NCBI RefSeq assembly: GCF_001411555.2
Contig: NC_049903.1
Location: forward strand, 19,201,234-19,265,233
Length of the DNA: 64,000 bases
Source: Juglans regia
Taxonomy: Eukaryota; Streptophyta; Magnoliopsida; Fagales; Juglandaceae
Direction: 5' to 3'
Shown: positions 35,481 through 46,000 of the stretch, piece by piece
How the letters are laid out: each line of letters opens with the position of its first letter
Numbering within the stretch: position 1 is the first letter of the stretch
The notes under the pieces: model-generated
What the model saw: only the letters and a program-made list of their open reading frames with translations
Databases searched by the model: none
What the model was told of the DNA's origin: nothing
Made by a program: the position numbers and the translations under genes

Positions 35481-36470
35481 CTACTTGTCAATAGAAGTGA
35501 CAATGCGCCTTTTGGAGGGCATGGGAGTGGCACACGGCTTGTAACAATCCATGGAAGCTCGTTGGAGTAAATCAAGAGCATAATGGGTTTGTGAAAGGAA
35601 GAGACTTTGATGGGTGCGATGGACTTGGATGCCAAGGAACTGATGCAGGGACCCCATATCCTTTATAGAAAATTCAGCAGAGAGCTGTGAGACGAGCCAA
35701 TCAATACGAGATAGTGTATCTTCGATATGAGCCATATCGTCTACATAAAGAAGGAGGATCAAGGTGCCAGCAAAGGAATGGTTGATAAAAAGGCTCAGAT
35801 CAGCCGTGCTACAATAAAAACCAAGATGCAATAAGAATGTGCTTAGTCGATCAAACCAAGCACGAGGAGCATGTTTGAGGCCATAAAGAGCACGGGTAAG
35901 CATGCAAACATGGTGAGGTCGGCTAGTATCAATAAAGCCTGGGGGTTATTGCATGTAGACTGGTGTGTTGAGGAAGCTGTGGAGGAATGTATTTTTTACA
36001 TCAAGTTGATGAATTTTCCAGTCTTTACTACGACAATAGTAAGTACAAGGCGTATGTTGGCTGGTTTGATCACAGGAGAAAATGTTTCAGAAAAATCAAG
36101 CTCATCCAGTTGGTGGAAACTTTTAGCTATGACAGGAGCCTTGAGACACTCAAGAGAACCATCTGGTTTGAGTTTAACTTTGTAAACCCATTTACAATCG
36201 AAGATGTTCATGTCTGGTTGAGCAGGGACAAGTGTCCATGTCTTGCTTTGATCAAGCTCATCAAGTTCTTCGTTCATGGCTGCAAGCCAGCTAAGATGGC
36301 GTTGAGTAGAGGTTATATTCTGAGGCACATGTGGAGGTGAAAAGGAATTGCAAGCAACATGAAGATTTTGGTATTTAGGATTTGGTTTATAAATACCAGC
36401 TCGAGCCCAAGTTATCATTTGATGTTGAGGCAAGTTAATGTGGGTAGCAGTTGATTGAGTGTTGTGCTCG
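35481..36470 (-). pseudogene. Copia A reverse transcriptase
   Basis: The N-terminal part has AAMNEELDELDQSKTWTLV and CKWVYKVKLKPDGS. The later part has LTRALYGLKHAPRAWFDRL, the catalytic LLYVDDM, and FSIKDMGSLHQFLGIQV. A gap with frame disruption at about 35905-35995 removes the stretch around QMDVKNAFL. Inactive. Confidence 0.85.
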
Positions 36471-36579
36471 AGAGGAGGAGGTGTTGTAAGAGAGCTGGGT
36501 TGATTAGAGATATTATGGGGTACCAAAGTAGAAGTAGTGTTGTTGATCACTGATGGAGAGGGCTCAGGAGGAGCATGAG

Positions 36580-37440
36580 TTAAGGCAGGCAAGCTTTGGA
36601 GTATTTCAAAAGCAAACGAGGAAGGATCACCATCAATGAAAGAGCTGAAATCACTTGTAACGGTTTTAGAACCATATAATTTTCCTGGAGAGGAGTATGG
36701 TAGAACCGATTCATTGAAGATAACATGCTGTGAGATGTACAAACAGTCAATAGGAGGATAAAAACATTTTTACCCCTTGTGTTTAGTACTATATAGCCAA
36801 GAAAAACACACGGTAGTGATTTTGGCTCCAACTTGTTCTCATGGTAAGCACCAAGAAAAGGGAAGCAATGAGAACCCAACACACAAAAGCTAGAATAGTT
36901 TGGATGACGTCCATACAACAGAAAATATGGAGACTGCATATTGAGAGCATTGAAGGGTAGTCAATTGAGCAAAAAAACTACAATGGAGAAACAATCAATC
37001 CAAAACCGTTGTGGAAGATGAGTGTGAAACATCAATATGGTAAATCCAAGTTCGGTGACATTGCGCGCGTTCAACCTTCCCATTTTGTTCGGGAGTTTTG
37101 GGACATGTAGATTGATGATGAATGCTCTTGGATTGCTGATAAGAAGAGAAAGCATGTGAGAAAAATTATCCTCCTTCATCACTCTGGAAAATATGGATCT
37201 GGGCATTAAATTGGCATTGCACATATCTATAAAACAATATCAAAGCATGTAGCTAATTTTAATTTTGTCCTCATGGGAAAAAAAACCAAGTGAAATTCAT
37301 GTATTCATCAATAAATATGTAGTAGAAGCAAAGGTCACAGGTCCGCAAAGGTCACAATGAATTTTGTGAAAATGTATTTTTATTTGATTGTCACTTGGTA
37401 GAAACGGTAGTCTATACGTTTTTCCCATTTTACAACTAAC
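36580..37440 (-). pseudogene. Copia A integrase remains
   Basis: 37300-37440 holds the ICVSCKMGKTYRLPF zinc-binding tail and IHCDLCGPV, including the first catalytic Asp region. 36960-37224 is frame-shifted core. 36580-36939 has the conserved MQSPYFLLYGRHPNYSSFCVLGSHCFP and ...PCVFLGY segments. Broken. Confidence 0.8.
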
Positions 37441-37444
37441 ACAA

Positions 37445-38470
37445 ATAGATGCATCGGTGGATTTTGTTGTATCAAAACAAATCCTTTTATTTGAATGTAA
37501 ATGTACTAGAACTTGATGATGTGGGTGTCCTAAGCGTAAGTGCAAGACTTGGGGAATGGCGTCCACTTGGAATGAGTGGTTGAAGCGATTGAAGCATTTG
37601 AGGGCTGTGTGGTTCCTTTTGTTACAAATTTGACAGATTAAGGAGTTGTTGGTATCAATTTTTTCAATTGTAGAAGTGGGGGAAGCACCAGCAAATCCTT
37701 GGCTGGACATTTTGTTGAAAGATGAGTTGCCTTGATGAAAACCTCATTCTTTGGAATTAAATGACTGATTTTCACTTCTTTTGTTGTTGCGATTTTTCTG
37801 AGTGTGGAAGGCCATTTGAGGAGGAGCATCAAGTTTGTGGCGCTCTGAGTAGCTCTCAAACAAGTAACTATTTCTGAGTATGAGAGAATGAGAGGCCACA
37901 TCATTGTGGTTGTAAAGACTTGGTAGTCTTTGTTCAAACCATTGAGAAGCCACCATGATTTTTTTGTGATCTTGGACTAGTTTCCCTATGGTTGAAGTCA
38001 TCACAAATTGCCTTAAAACGGCTTAGATACACAAAAAGTGAATTGGTGTTTTGGACAATTGAAGTGAGCCTTTGCTTAAGAGCAAGCTGCGATCAGAGGA
38101 GTCTCATGCGAAGGCATGCAGTAGAGCATTCCATACATCAATGGCAGTGTTGAAACAAAAAACAATGCTAAAGACTTATTCTGAGAGAGTGGTCATGATC
38201 CATTCTTTAACAAGGCGATTAGTTTTCCGCCATTTGGTGTAGGCTGGGTTGACAGTAGAGTTTTCATTTAGAAATTGGGGTGGTGGTTTGATGTCATCAC
38301 CATTAATAAAACCTTGAAGATCGTTACTCTCCAAGATATTGAACATTTGAGTTTTTCAAAGAAGAAAATTGGATGATTTAAGACATAGAGAGACAAAGTT
38401 GGTGACATTTTGAGTCACATGATAGGGATATTCGTTAGAGGAGGGTGGGGAAGAGATTGACGAGCTGGCC
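37445..38470 (-). pseudogene. Copia A gag fused to pre-integrase; protease deleted
   Basis: The gag part runs from about 38470 down (ASQWFEQRLPSLYNHNDVASHSLIL). The zinc knuckle CQICNKRNHTALKC lies at about 37600-37640. Directly after DAIPQ, where copia elements carry a ~150-residue protease with a DTG(A/S) site, the sequence continues with LHLRLGHPHHQVL of the GAG-pre-integrase region. The open frame across the junction (37297-37710) shows the deletion was in frame. Confidence 0.8.
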
Positions 38471-38759
38471 ATTATAGGGGCAGGAAAAAAACTGTTTGTT
38501 TGACCGTTTGACTCTAATTACCATAAAAATTTTGAGAAAACTCTGTCTCACAATGGAATATAGAGATTATCTTGTATTTATAGGAGAATATTACATGTTT
38601 ACTTACAGAAAAGGAAGGAACTATACAAGAATAAAAACAAAGTTGTACATGCCAAGAATAAAAAAATTACAAACTAAAAATAAGGGATGCAGCAAAACTT
38701 TAGGAAATTAGATGGGTATGTGATGGCGCATGCTTTCATCTTGAGGGGAATGGTTATTA

Positions 38760-39020
38760 GAGGTGTAGGCCATGTGTGATTGAACCCTTAAGATATTGGA
38801 GAACTCTTTTAGTTGTTGTCCAATGTGTAGTGATTGGAGAGTGAAGAAGTTGACGCAATTGGTTTACTGAATAGACAATATCAAGTATTCTTAAGGTGCA
38901 AAAAAGAAAGGGCACCAACAAGTTTTCTACACTCGGTAGCTTCAAATTGTGGTTCCACATCATGTTTTGATAATTTTGAACCACAAAAATTGGAGAATTG
39001 CATGGTTTGACACCAATCAT
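38760..39020 (-). pseudogene. Copia B, upstream half (RT/RNase H), split by copia A
   Basis: Minus-strand frame with GVKPCNSP, VFLFCTLRILDIVYSVNQL and TTHWTTTKRVLQYLKGSITHGL, the usual copia RT-RNase H connection. Its frame meets that of 34492 downward once copia A and one copy of the 5-bp duplication are discounted, so the two halves belong together. Confidence 0.8.
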
Positions 39021-39236
39021 CTTTGCCCCAGAAAAAGATCCAGAATGTATTTAAATTGATTCAAATGAAGTCCAATGCTGGTATGCTTGAATCCCGAGAA
39101 AGAAGGAAAGAGCCTATGAGCAACCAGGCGAGCTTTCTTACCAATGAGAAAAGTCGACCAGCGATTACTAGCAATTCCGACTTATTGCAGGCGAGTTGCA
39201 ACCTACAATCTGAACTGAGGATGGGTTTTTGGGGGC

Positions 39237-40680
39237 CCCATGGTGCTCCTTCTCTATGTTGATGACATCATCTTTAAGGGGTCTAGTAATCCTCTACTTG
39301 ACATCTTCATTGTCATTTTACACTCTGAGTTTTCTACGAAGGACTTAGAGCATTGGCATTCATCTAGCTAAAGTCATATCTAAACTTTAGCTAAAAGTAC
39401 ATGTTTTGCATAAAATCAAAACTATTCAAGATATAACTTCACATTGGATTAATCAAAATAATAATATAATATTATTTTTTTAATAATAATAATTTTTTTT
39501 ATTTATCTTTCATATTTTACAATTATACTAACCATATATTAATTATTAATTAACTTATTGTTTTCAAACTATTTTTTTTTCAACCTAATTATACAACAAA
39601 AACCACACATGTGTGTGTGTGTAATCAAATATGAGAGAGGGAGGGTGACATAGATAGAGAGAGAGAGGAGAGGGTTAGAGCAGAAAAAAAATTTCGGAAT
39701 AAAAAATTCCTTTTAGCTATGAAGAGTAACTCACCAAATTTGGAGAAGAGTTTGGAGTTACTGTAGCTCAAAAATGGAGCAAAGGAGTTTTAGTTATTCC
39801 AATGCAGATCATTTCAATCATAATTAGGCAAAGTTTGAAGATGTATTGGCATTTAGCTAATCCAATGACAGTGCTCTTAGAGTTTTTACATTATTTTTTG
39901 GGCATTGAGGTGAATTCTACTAATCAGGGTATATATTTTATCATAGTCCAAATATGAAATGGATATTCTTTCTTGAGCACATATGACCAATTGCAAACCT
40001 TGCTCTACTCATTTATCTCCCAAAACGAGCAAGTCAATCTCTATTACATAATATTTTGATCCAACTCACTATTACAGCCTCGTGGGAGCCCTCCAATACC
40101 TTACACTTACTCATCCTGTTCTTGCTTTCAGTGTCTGTTATGTTTCTTGGTTCATGTAGCAACCCATTGATGAGTAGTTCAAAATGGTCTAAGGTATTCT
40201 TCATTATGTTCTTGGGACTCTCACTTTAGGCTTACATCTTTATTCATAGAGCACTATAGACTTGTATGCATTCTCTAATGCAGATTGGGCAGATTGCCCT
40301 CTGACACGTCACTCTATGACTAGCTATTGCACATTCTTGGGTAGTAATCTTATCTCTTAGTGTGCTAAGAAGCAACCAACTGTGTCTTGGTCTAGCATTG
40401 AGGTTGAATATCATGCAGTGACTTACATCACTGCTAAGCTTACCTGACTCATCTTCTTACTTCGGGATCTTGGAGTTCTTGTACACTTCAAGATCCCGAA
40501 GTAATCCTATACTTTCTCATTCTCGGAGCAAGCATATTGAACTTGATTACAATTATATTTGGGAGCAAGTTTCTTTTGATCTCTTGCACACTCAACACAT
40601 TTCTTCTTCCTTCCACAACTTAGTTTTTATATTGGAATAGACCAATTTGATCATGGAAATTCAATGACAGCCATCACACA
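39237..40680 (+). pseudogene. Copia C fragment (RT to RNase H), opposite orientation, split by a MITE
   Basis: Begins with LLLYVDDIIFKGSSNP (catalytic YVDD) and continues across the inserted MITE to the RT end (about 39880-39930). Frame-shifted RNase H follows (SRSKHIELDYNYIWEQVSFDLLHTQHISS near 40520-40610). Many stops are present. No LTRs were found. Confidence 0.8.
39348..39876. mobile_element. PIF/Harbinger-type MITE (529 bp) inside copia C
   Basis: Terminal inverted repeats GAGCATTGGCATTCATCTAG...TAAA and its imperfect complement ending ATGACAGTGCTC. TTA is on both sides (39345-39347 and 39877-39879). The copia RT frame continues exactly when the element and one TTA are discounted. Contains a (GT)n run and GAGAGA tracts; no coding capacity. 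Confidence 0.82.
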
Positions 40681-40699
40681 AATCTCCAAGACTGCTAAA

Positions 40700-40770
40700 G
40701 ATTGTGATGTTAGACCGACTTGATTAATCCAGTTAATAGAGTTTCATTGTTTATATATTTGTACTGTTTT

Positions 40771-40809
<39 letters not shown>

Positions 40810-41565
40810 ATGTATATGCCGCAGATCATTCGTAATTGATCGTAATTGCACAAAAGCATATTATAAATATAAGGAACTCTCACTCTCACATTTAGCAGCA
40901 ACTTAGTGGTGGCCAAAACATGGCCACCATGAGGGTCGGTCAGTTCTCGCCACCCTAGTGGAGGCCAAAACATGGAATCCGGTGGTTCAGCCACTACCAT
41001 CGGCCACCCTTCTAATTTTTTTTTCTTATATTCTGATTTTTATATATTTAGAAACTATTTTTTAAATGTAATTTATTCTTAAAGATGATACATTGCGTCG
41101 TGGACATATATCGAACTAAAGAAGACTTCCAACCTCGAGGAAGTTCTCATATACATATCCAAAAGTATTACAATCACTCAAAATTTTGAAATAGAAGAAA
41201 GAGAAATGCCCACTAGAATTTCTCTAGACCATTTGTTTTCACAGATGCTAGGGTATTCTCAAATTATAATGCCTATCAATTAATAACATATATGACTCCT
41301 AAAGCAGAAAATAACAAGGATGAGGGTATATGGATCCCACATTATTTGAGAGAAAAAAATCATTACTCTTTATAATGATTATGGTGCTCCAATTTTTAAA
41401 ATATAGTTTAGATGTTGCTTGGGGCTTTGTTACAATCAAGATTCTAATTTAAAATGAATAACTTTCATGAACCACTAAATTAAATGGTAGTATATTCCAT
41501 ACGTTTGTTACTTGAGGTTCGATGCCCCTGCTAAACTAAATCCTAAGTGAGAAACAACTAAAGTT
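40700..41565. other. Intergenic DNA, no gene seen
   Basis: Holds a (TA)n microsatellite at about 40776-40804. 40900-41000 has two diverged copies of a short GTGG(T/A)GGCCAAAACATGG sequence about 58 bp apart. No gene is supported. Confidence 0.4.
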
Positions 41566-41567
41566 TT

Positions 41568-41770
41568 GCTTGAATTCAAAAATCATTTTAACTCTTCTCA
41601 TCTAATTATTATAACTTTTTCAAACTTTCAAACAAAATATAATAAACAATTTAATCTTTTCAAATCCTAAAATAAAAATAATATTAAAACATTATATTCT
41701 AATAATATTTTATTCAACTTTCAACTCTCATAATCTCAACTCAACTCAACTCAACTCAACTCTCTAAAAA
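41568..41770. mobile_element. GGCCTCGTTTGG-family MITE, copy E (inverted)
   Basis: Core in reverse orientation (TATTATAACTTTTTCAAACTTTCAAACAAAATATAATAAACAATT ... AATATTTTATTCAACTTTCAA), ending in a (CTCAA)n run at about 41732-41762. The ends are degraded. Confidence 0.65.
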
Positions 41771-41929
41771 GATGTTCAAGCTTTGCCATTTACCCTTGCG
41801 TTTAACACGGTATCACAACAAATTTATTTGTCGTTTGTTCATAATTTTCTCTACAAAAGTAAATGAGTAGTAAAATTGATATGATCCTTATAGCCATATT
41901 TAGTTGATCACTACGCCTGTCAAAATGTA

Positions 41930-42065
41930 TTAAAAAAAAAAATTTATAAAGAGATATCACAAAAATAAATTTATAAACTAACATGATTTAATATGATATG
42001 TTAGATTGTAAAACTATTTTTATTATAAAGTAAATATAATATATCAGTTGTGAGTTTATTCTATG
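41930..42065. mobile_element. Second MITE family, copy near 42.0 kb
   Basis: ACAAAAATAAATTTATAAACTAACATG ... TATGTTAGATTGTAAAACTATTTTTATTATAAAGTAAATATAAT, related to the copies near 30.1 and 53.9 kb. Confidence 0.5.
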
Positions 42066-42867
42066 GAATCATTTTATGAAGAAAATATTGGGCTCAACAT
42101 TCGTATACGTTAGCATCTATGAATTATATTCTAATATATGGTGTTTACTTCCATCTTGAACGAATTTGGAATTCATACAACGCAACTTTGAAACGATAAC
42201 GTAGGTACATATATTATATTATGTTTGGAGTTTTGAAAACTATTATTAATATTTAAATGAATGTGTTGATTCAATTCTTATGCAACGCAAATGTCTATAT
42301 CATTATGGTGCTACGTAGTTCCCAAAGACATTTATCTAAACAGAGAGGTGTATAAATTGTAACCTTTCATACATAAAGATATAACAGAAGTTAAGTTAAG
42401 AAGAGAAAGCTCGTATTTGTTCTATTCCTCTCCCATGTTTTCCCCTCATTGTCCTGATGAAAATTTCCAATTCCTATGTTTGTCCGGTTTACTACTACCT
42501 TGTGGTGATACACTTGTTGGAACATCTAACCAATAGATTTTTTTTGTATCAGTGCTTGGCGAAGGTTACTGTTTGGGCAGAGAGTTGAAAACAAAAGGAG
42601 AGAGTTCAAAGAAGAAATATGGCCAGCACAAGCAGTGTAAACTGGATCAGTGTTCAAGTTCCCATCTTTCTAAATGACAATATTGGTACCAACTTATCTC
42701 ACTTCTAAGGGAAGATGTTAAAGAACAAAGAAAAGCTTTCGCACACCCGACACGGGTGACTAATCATGTAGCTCAATTGTTGAACAAAAGTTTAGCTGCC
42801 AAAATACGCTACTAGAATTGGAAAAATTAAAACCCACTTACAGCAACTTGAGACGAGGGCTTATTTG

Positions 42868-42873
42868 TTTATT
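42868..42873 (-). promoter_or_regulatory. Candidate poly(A) signal of the NDB gene
   Basis: AATAAA on the minus strand, about 146 nt past the NDB stop codon at 43019. Confidence 0.45.
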
Positions 42874-43018
42874 CAACAGAACAGATGAACTAATCAAATT
42901 TGGAACCAAAATTTTCATACATTTTGAAATGAGAAGGTTAAAAAAACAAAAAACAGGAAATAAAGTAAGCGCCGCAATTTGCAATTGGAAACTCTTTAGT
43001 ATGAGTTAGTTGCTTGCC

Positions 43019-46000
43019 TCATATCCGACTCGAGTCCCTCCCAAAAACAAAACGCCTTGTCCAGTCAGTTACCACCAATATCCTGTTGCGCCAGCTGACT
43101 TGCTTGCTGAAGGTTGACAAAAAGAAAGTATCAGAGGACCAATCAAGTGCTGATGAATTGAACTCTGATATAGTTTTTGATATTATGGTGTATCGTACCA
43201 CAAAATATGGAGGGAAGAAGAATCAAGATTACCTTGCATAAACTGAGTACCAAAGCCACTGGCTGCTTTGTCCAATGGATACCCAATCCCCAGGCAGTTG
43301 TGCTGCTGTTTGCTCTCCTCCCAAAGGAGCAAACTGTCCAAGATGCTTGTACCTTTAAGACAGATCAACCACATAGTAAATGAGTTAGACACTCACTTTC
43401 TGGTTTTACATCTCTGAATTACCATTAGTACACTATTTTAGAGTTAAAAAGAAAAACTCTATTTGCACACTCAATACACCATGATATGGGAGTCTTCCAC
43501 ATCAACTAGTAATGGTGTTTTTTTACTTTATTTGCAAACCCTTTAGTAATGGTGTTTTTCGACTTTTTTTTTTCTCATACCTATAATTGGCAAACCGACT
43601 TGTCAGTAGCATGAGTCAAGATAAAATACCTCTCAATCCTATACAGATTCACTCGATAGATAGATGGTTTGAAATAGTAATTGAACTTTGTACCTAAAGG
43701 GATGAAAGCGATGTCGGCCTGTTCCCCTGAACCTGAGAGGACCCTCTGGATATTTTTCACACTCTTCCATACGGTTAAAACAGTTTGCAAGGTAGGTACC
43801 CTGCTGAGCCGCAACCTGAATTGTCATACAAGACACACATAAGTTTACATGCCTCCAAAATAATTAAAAGGACATGACTATAGTAAAATAACATGGTACC
43901 TGAGCCGTAGCTGGAAGATTTTTCATCTGAGAATCCACTTGGGAAAGAGTGGATTTAAGGTCTTCAATATTCAGTTCGATGGATTCTTTTGCAACATCCC
44001 CTTTGGATTCCTTTAAAAGATCAACTATATTGCGCATCTGCTTTTTCTTCAAATAAAGCTCCATTTGAGGGTATCTTTCACAGATGTCATCAATGACTTC
44101 TTGGAGTTCTTTAACTGTAAGGGTTCCCGAATTGTCCTTGTCTGCCTTACTAAATATTGATGAAATATCTTCCTAAAAATCAAATTACCAATTGGAAAAG
44201 GAGAACATAATTAGTAACCATGCAGATGCCTGAATGGGAAAGATGCATATTGGACTCACCATTACTACCTAACATTGGTGACTGTAATTTTTCAATTATT
44301 AACTGACTTATTGAAGCTGAGATTTAAACCACTCTGCCATTACTTACAGTGCAAATGTTGGATAGTGCCAGTGCCATATCAAGAGCAAAAATGGAAGGGA
44401 CTGGGAACTGGCATTTGCCAGCAAGTATGCTTAGGAAACTGGATAAAACAAAAATGCCTGTGTTTCATGATTCTCTTTTGGCAGATGCTTTTTCTTTAAA
44501 ATAGAGAAATAATTTAGTTGTTATCTACCAGACTACCAATAGTCAAGTTAGTCACGCCCATACTATCAATCTTTTCTAGTAAGAATGAAAAAGAATACAA
44601 ATGGGACAAGATTGATGCCACATTTGCAGCACTAAGATTCTTGCCATAATAAGTTAGTATTAAACATTGACATTGTAGGGGGAAATATCTACCGATTTAA
44701 AATTTAATTTGTTGTGCGAATATGCAGTAGAAAAGCTAAAAAGTAGGGGTACCATGATTTTTCGCTGATTTATAGTGGCACAATCACCAAGTGCATATAC
44801 ACTGTCACATCCCTCAACTCGCAGCCATTCATCAGTTGCTAATACACGCCTATTACCCTGTTTAAAGGAACTCACATTTGTTAATGGAAGCAATAAACAT
44901 AAGTAAAAGGATCAATGCTGTTGATCAAATAGAAAAACCAGTAATCAATATAAAGCAGAACTTTAAAATTTTCAGAGGTGAAACATACCTGACCAATTTG
45001 CTTCATAAAATCCATAATGACAGGTCGAGTTCCAATGCCGGTTGACCAGACAGCCATTCCATATGGCAGGGAAGAAATTTCCCCAGTTTTCATTTCTTTA
45101 GTAGAGATTTCCTTTTCAGATACTTTTACAACCATTGATCCTGTCTTCACATCGATACCCTCTCTTTTGAACTTCTCTTCAGCAAAAGCTGTGATTCTTT
45201 TGTCAAACCTGTAAAGGAATGAGAAAACTCAACTGACAAGATGCAACTCCCCACCAAGTCCTACATTCAATGGGTGTATTGAGTGCAAGTCCCACATTAG
45301 CTCCCAACCAAATGGAACTTGGCTATATAATTATTACAAGAAGCTCCAATTGCAACCCTAATTAGTCTTTTTGGGAATATAAGCCCAGGTATGTATTAGG
45401 CGTTCCTTGGGCCAATGGAAAATGGTATCAGAGCCAACCGAGAAATATCATGTGGGCTGGAGACTTAGTGAGACATAGACCTTGGCAAGGACATCAGAGA
45501 TTTGAGTGAGGGAGGTTCTAATGCCCCACTAAGTTGCACACTGGTTTTTAGCAGGTGGAGTTGGGCATTATAATAATTTCAAGCTCCATTCGTAATATTG
45601 ACAAGTCTTTGTCTTTAAGCATAAGTCCATATATGACTTGCAAATGTAGAAGATGGTCAAACATCAACTTGGCTACAAAGAGAGATCTAGAGACTAGCAG
45701 TCTATAATTCCACTATTAACTAGCAGCCATATTTTGAGCATGATGACAGGTCTCCTTCCAAGATGCATGTTCATTGCAAATGTTTCAGGTTAAATTAAAT
45801 TCATCACTAAAATGTTACACTCTCACCTTCTCCTTTTTCGAACTTCTATAAGCTTCATGACATTGTATTCTCTTCACATTATACAAGTTCAGTAGTTTCT
45901 AGATTTAATTAGAGCTAGCACACAAACTTCACATAATCCCCTAATTTATGCTCATAATATGCAAGGAAAGGTTTCACATAATCCCCTACTTGGACTGGAT

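Larger units (their letters stand above)
34493..38759 (-). mobile_element. Ty1/copia element A, complete outline, nested in copia B
   Basis: LTRs at 34493-34761 and 38524-38759 flank gag, integrase, RT and RNase H in copia order on the minus strand. Identical 5-bp repeats GAGGT (34488-34492 and 38760-38764) flank it. Beside the 5' LTR the minus strand reads TGGTAATTAGAG, a degraded tRNA-Met primer site. Beside the 3' LTR is a G-rich polypurine tract (TTGAGGGGGAG). The coding part is interrupted by stops and frameshifts and lacks the protease, so the element is dead. Confidence 0.88.

Noticed and set aside
30432..40804. TA-rich runs as promoters or origins
   Set aside because: They are simple (TA)n microsatellites with no gene downstream; length variation is expected.
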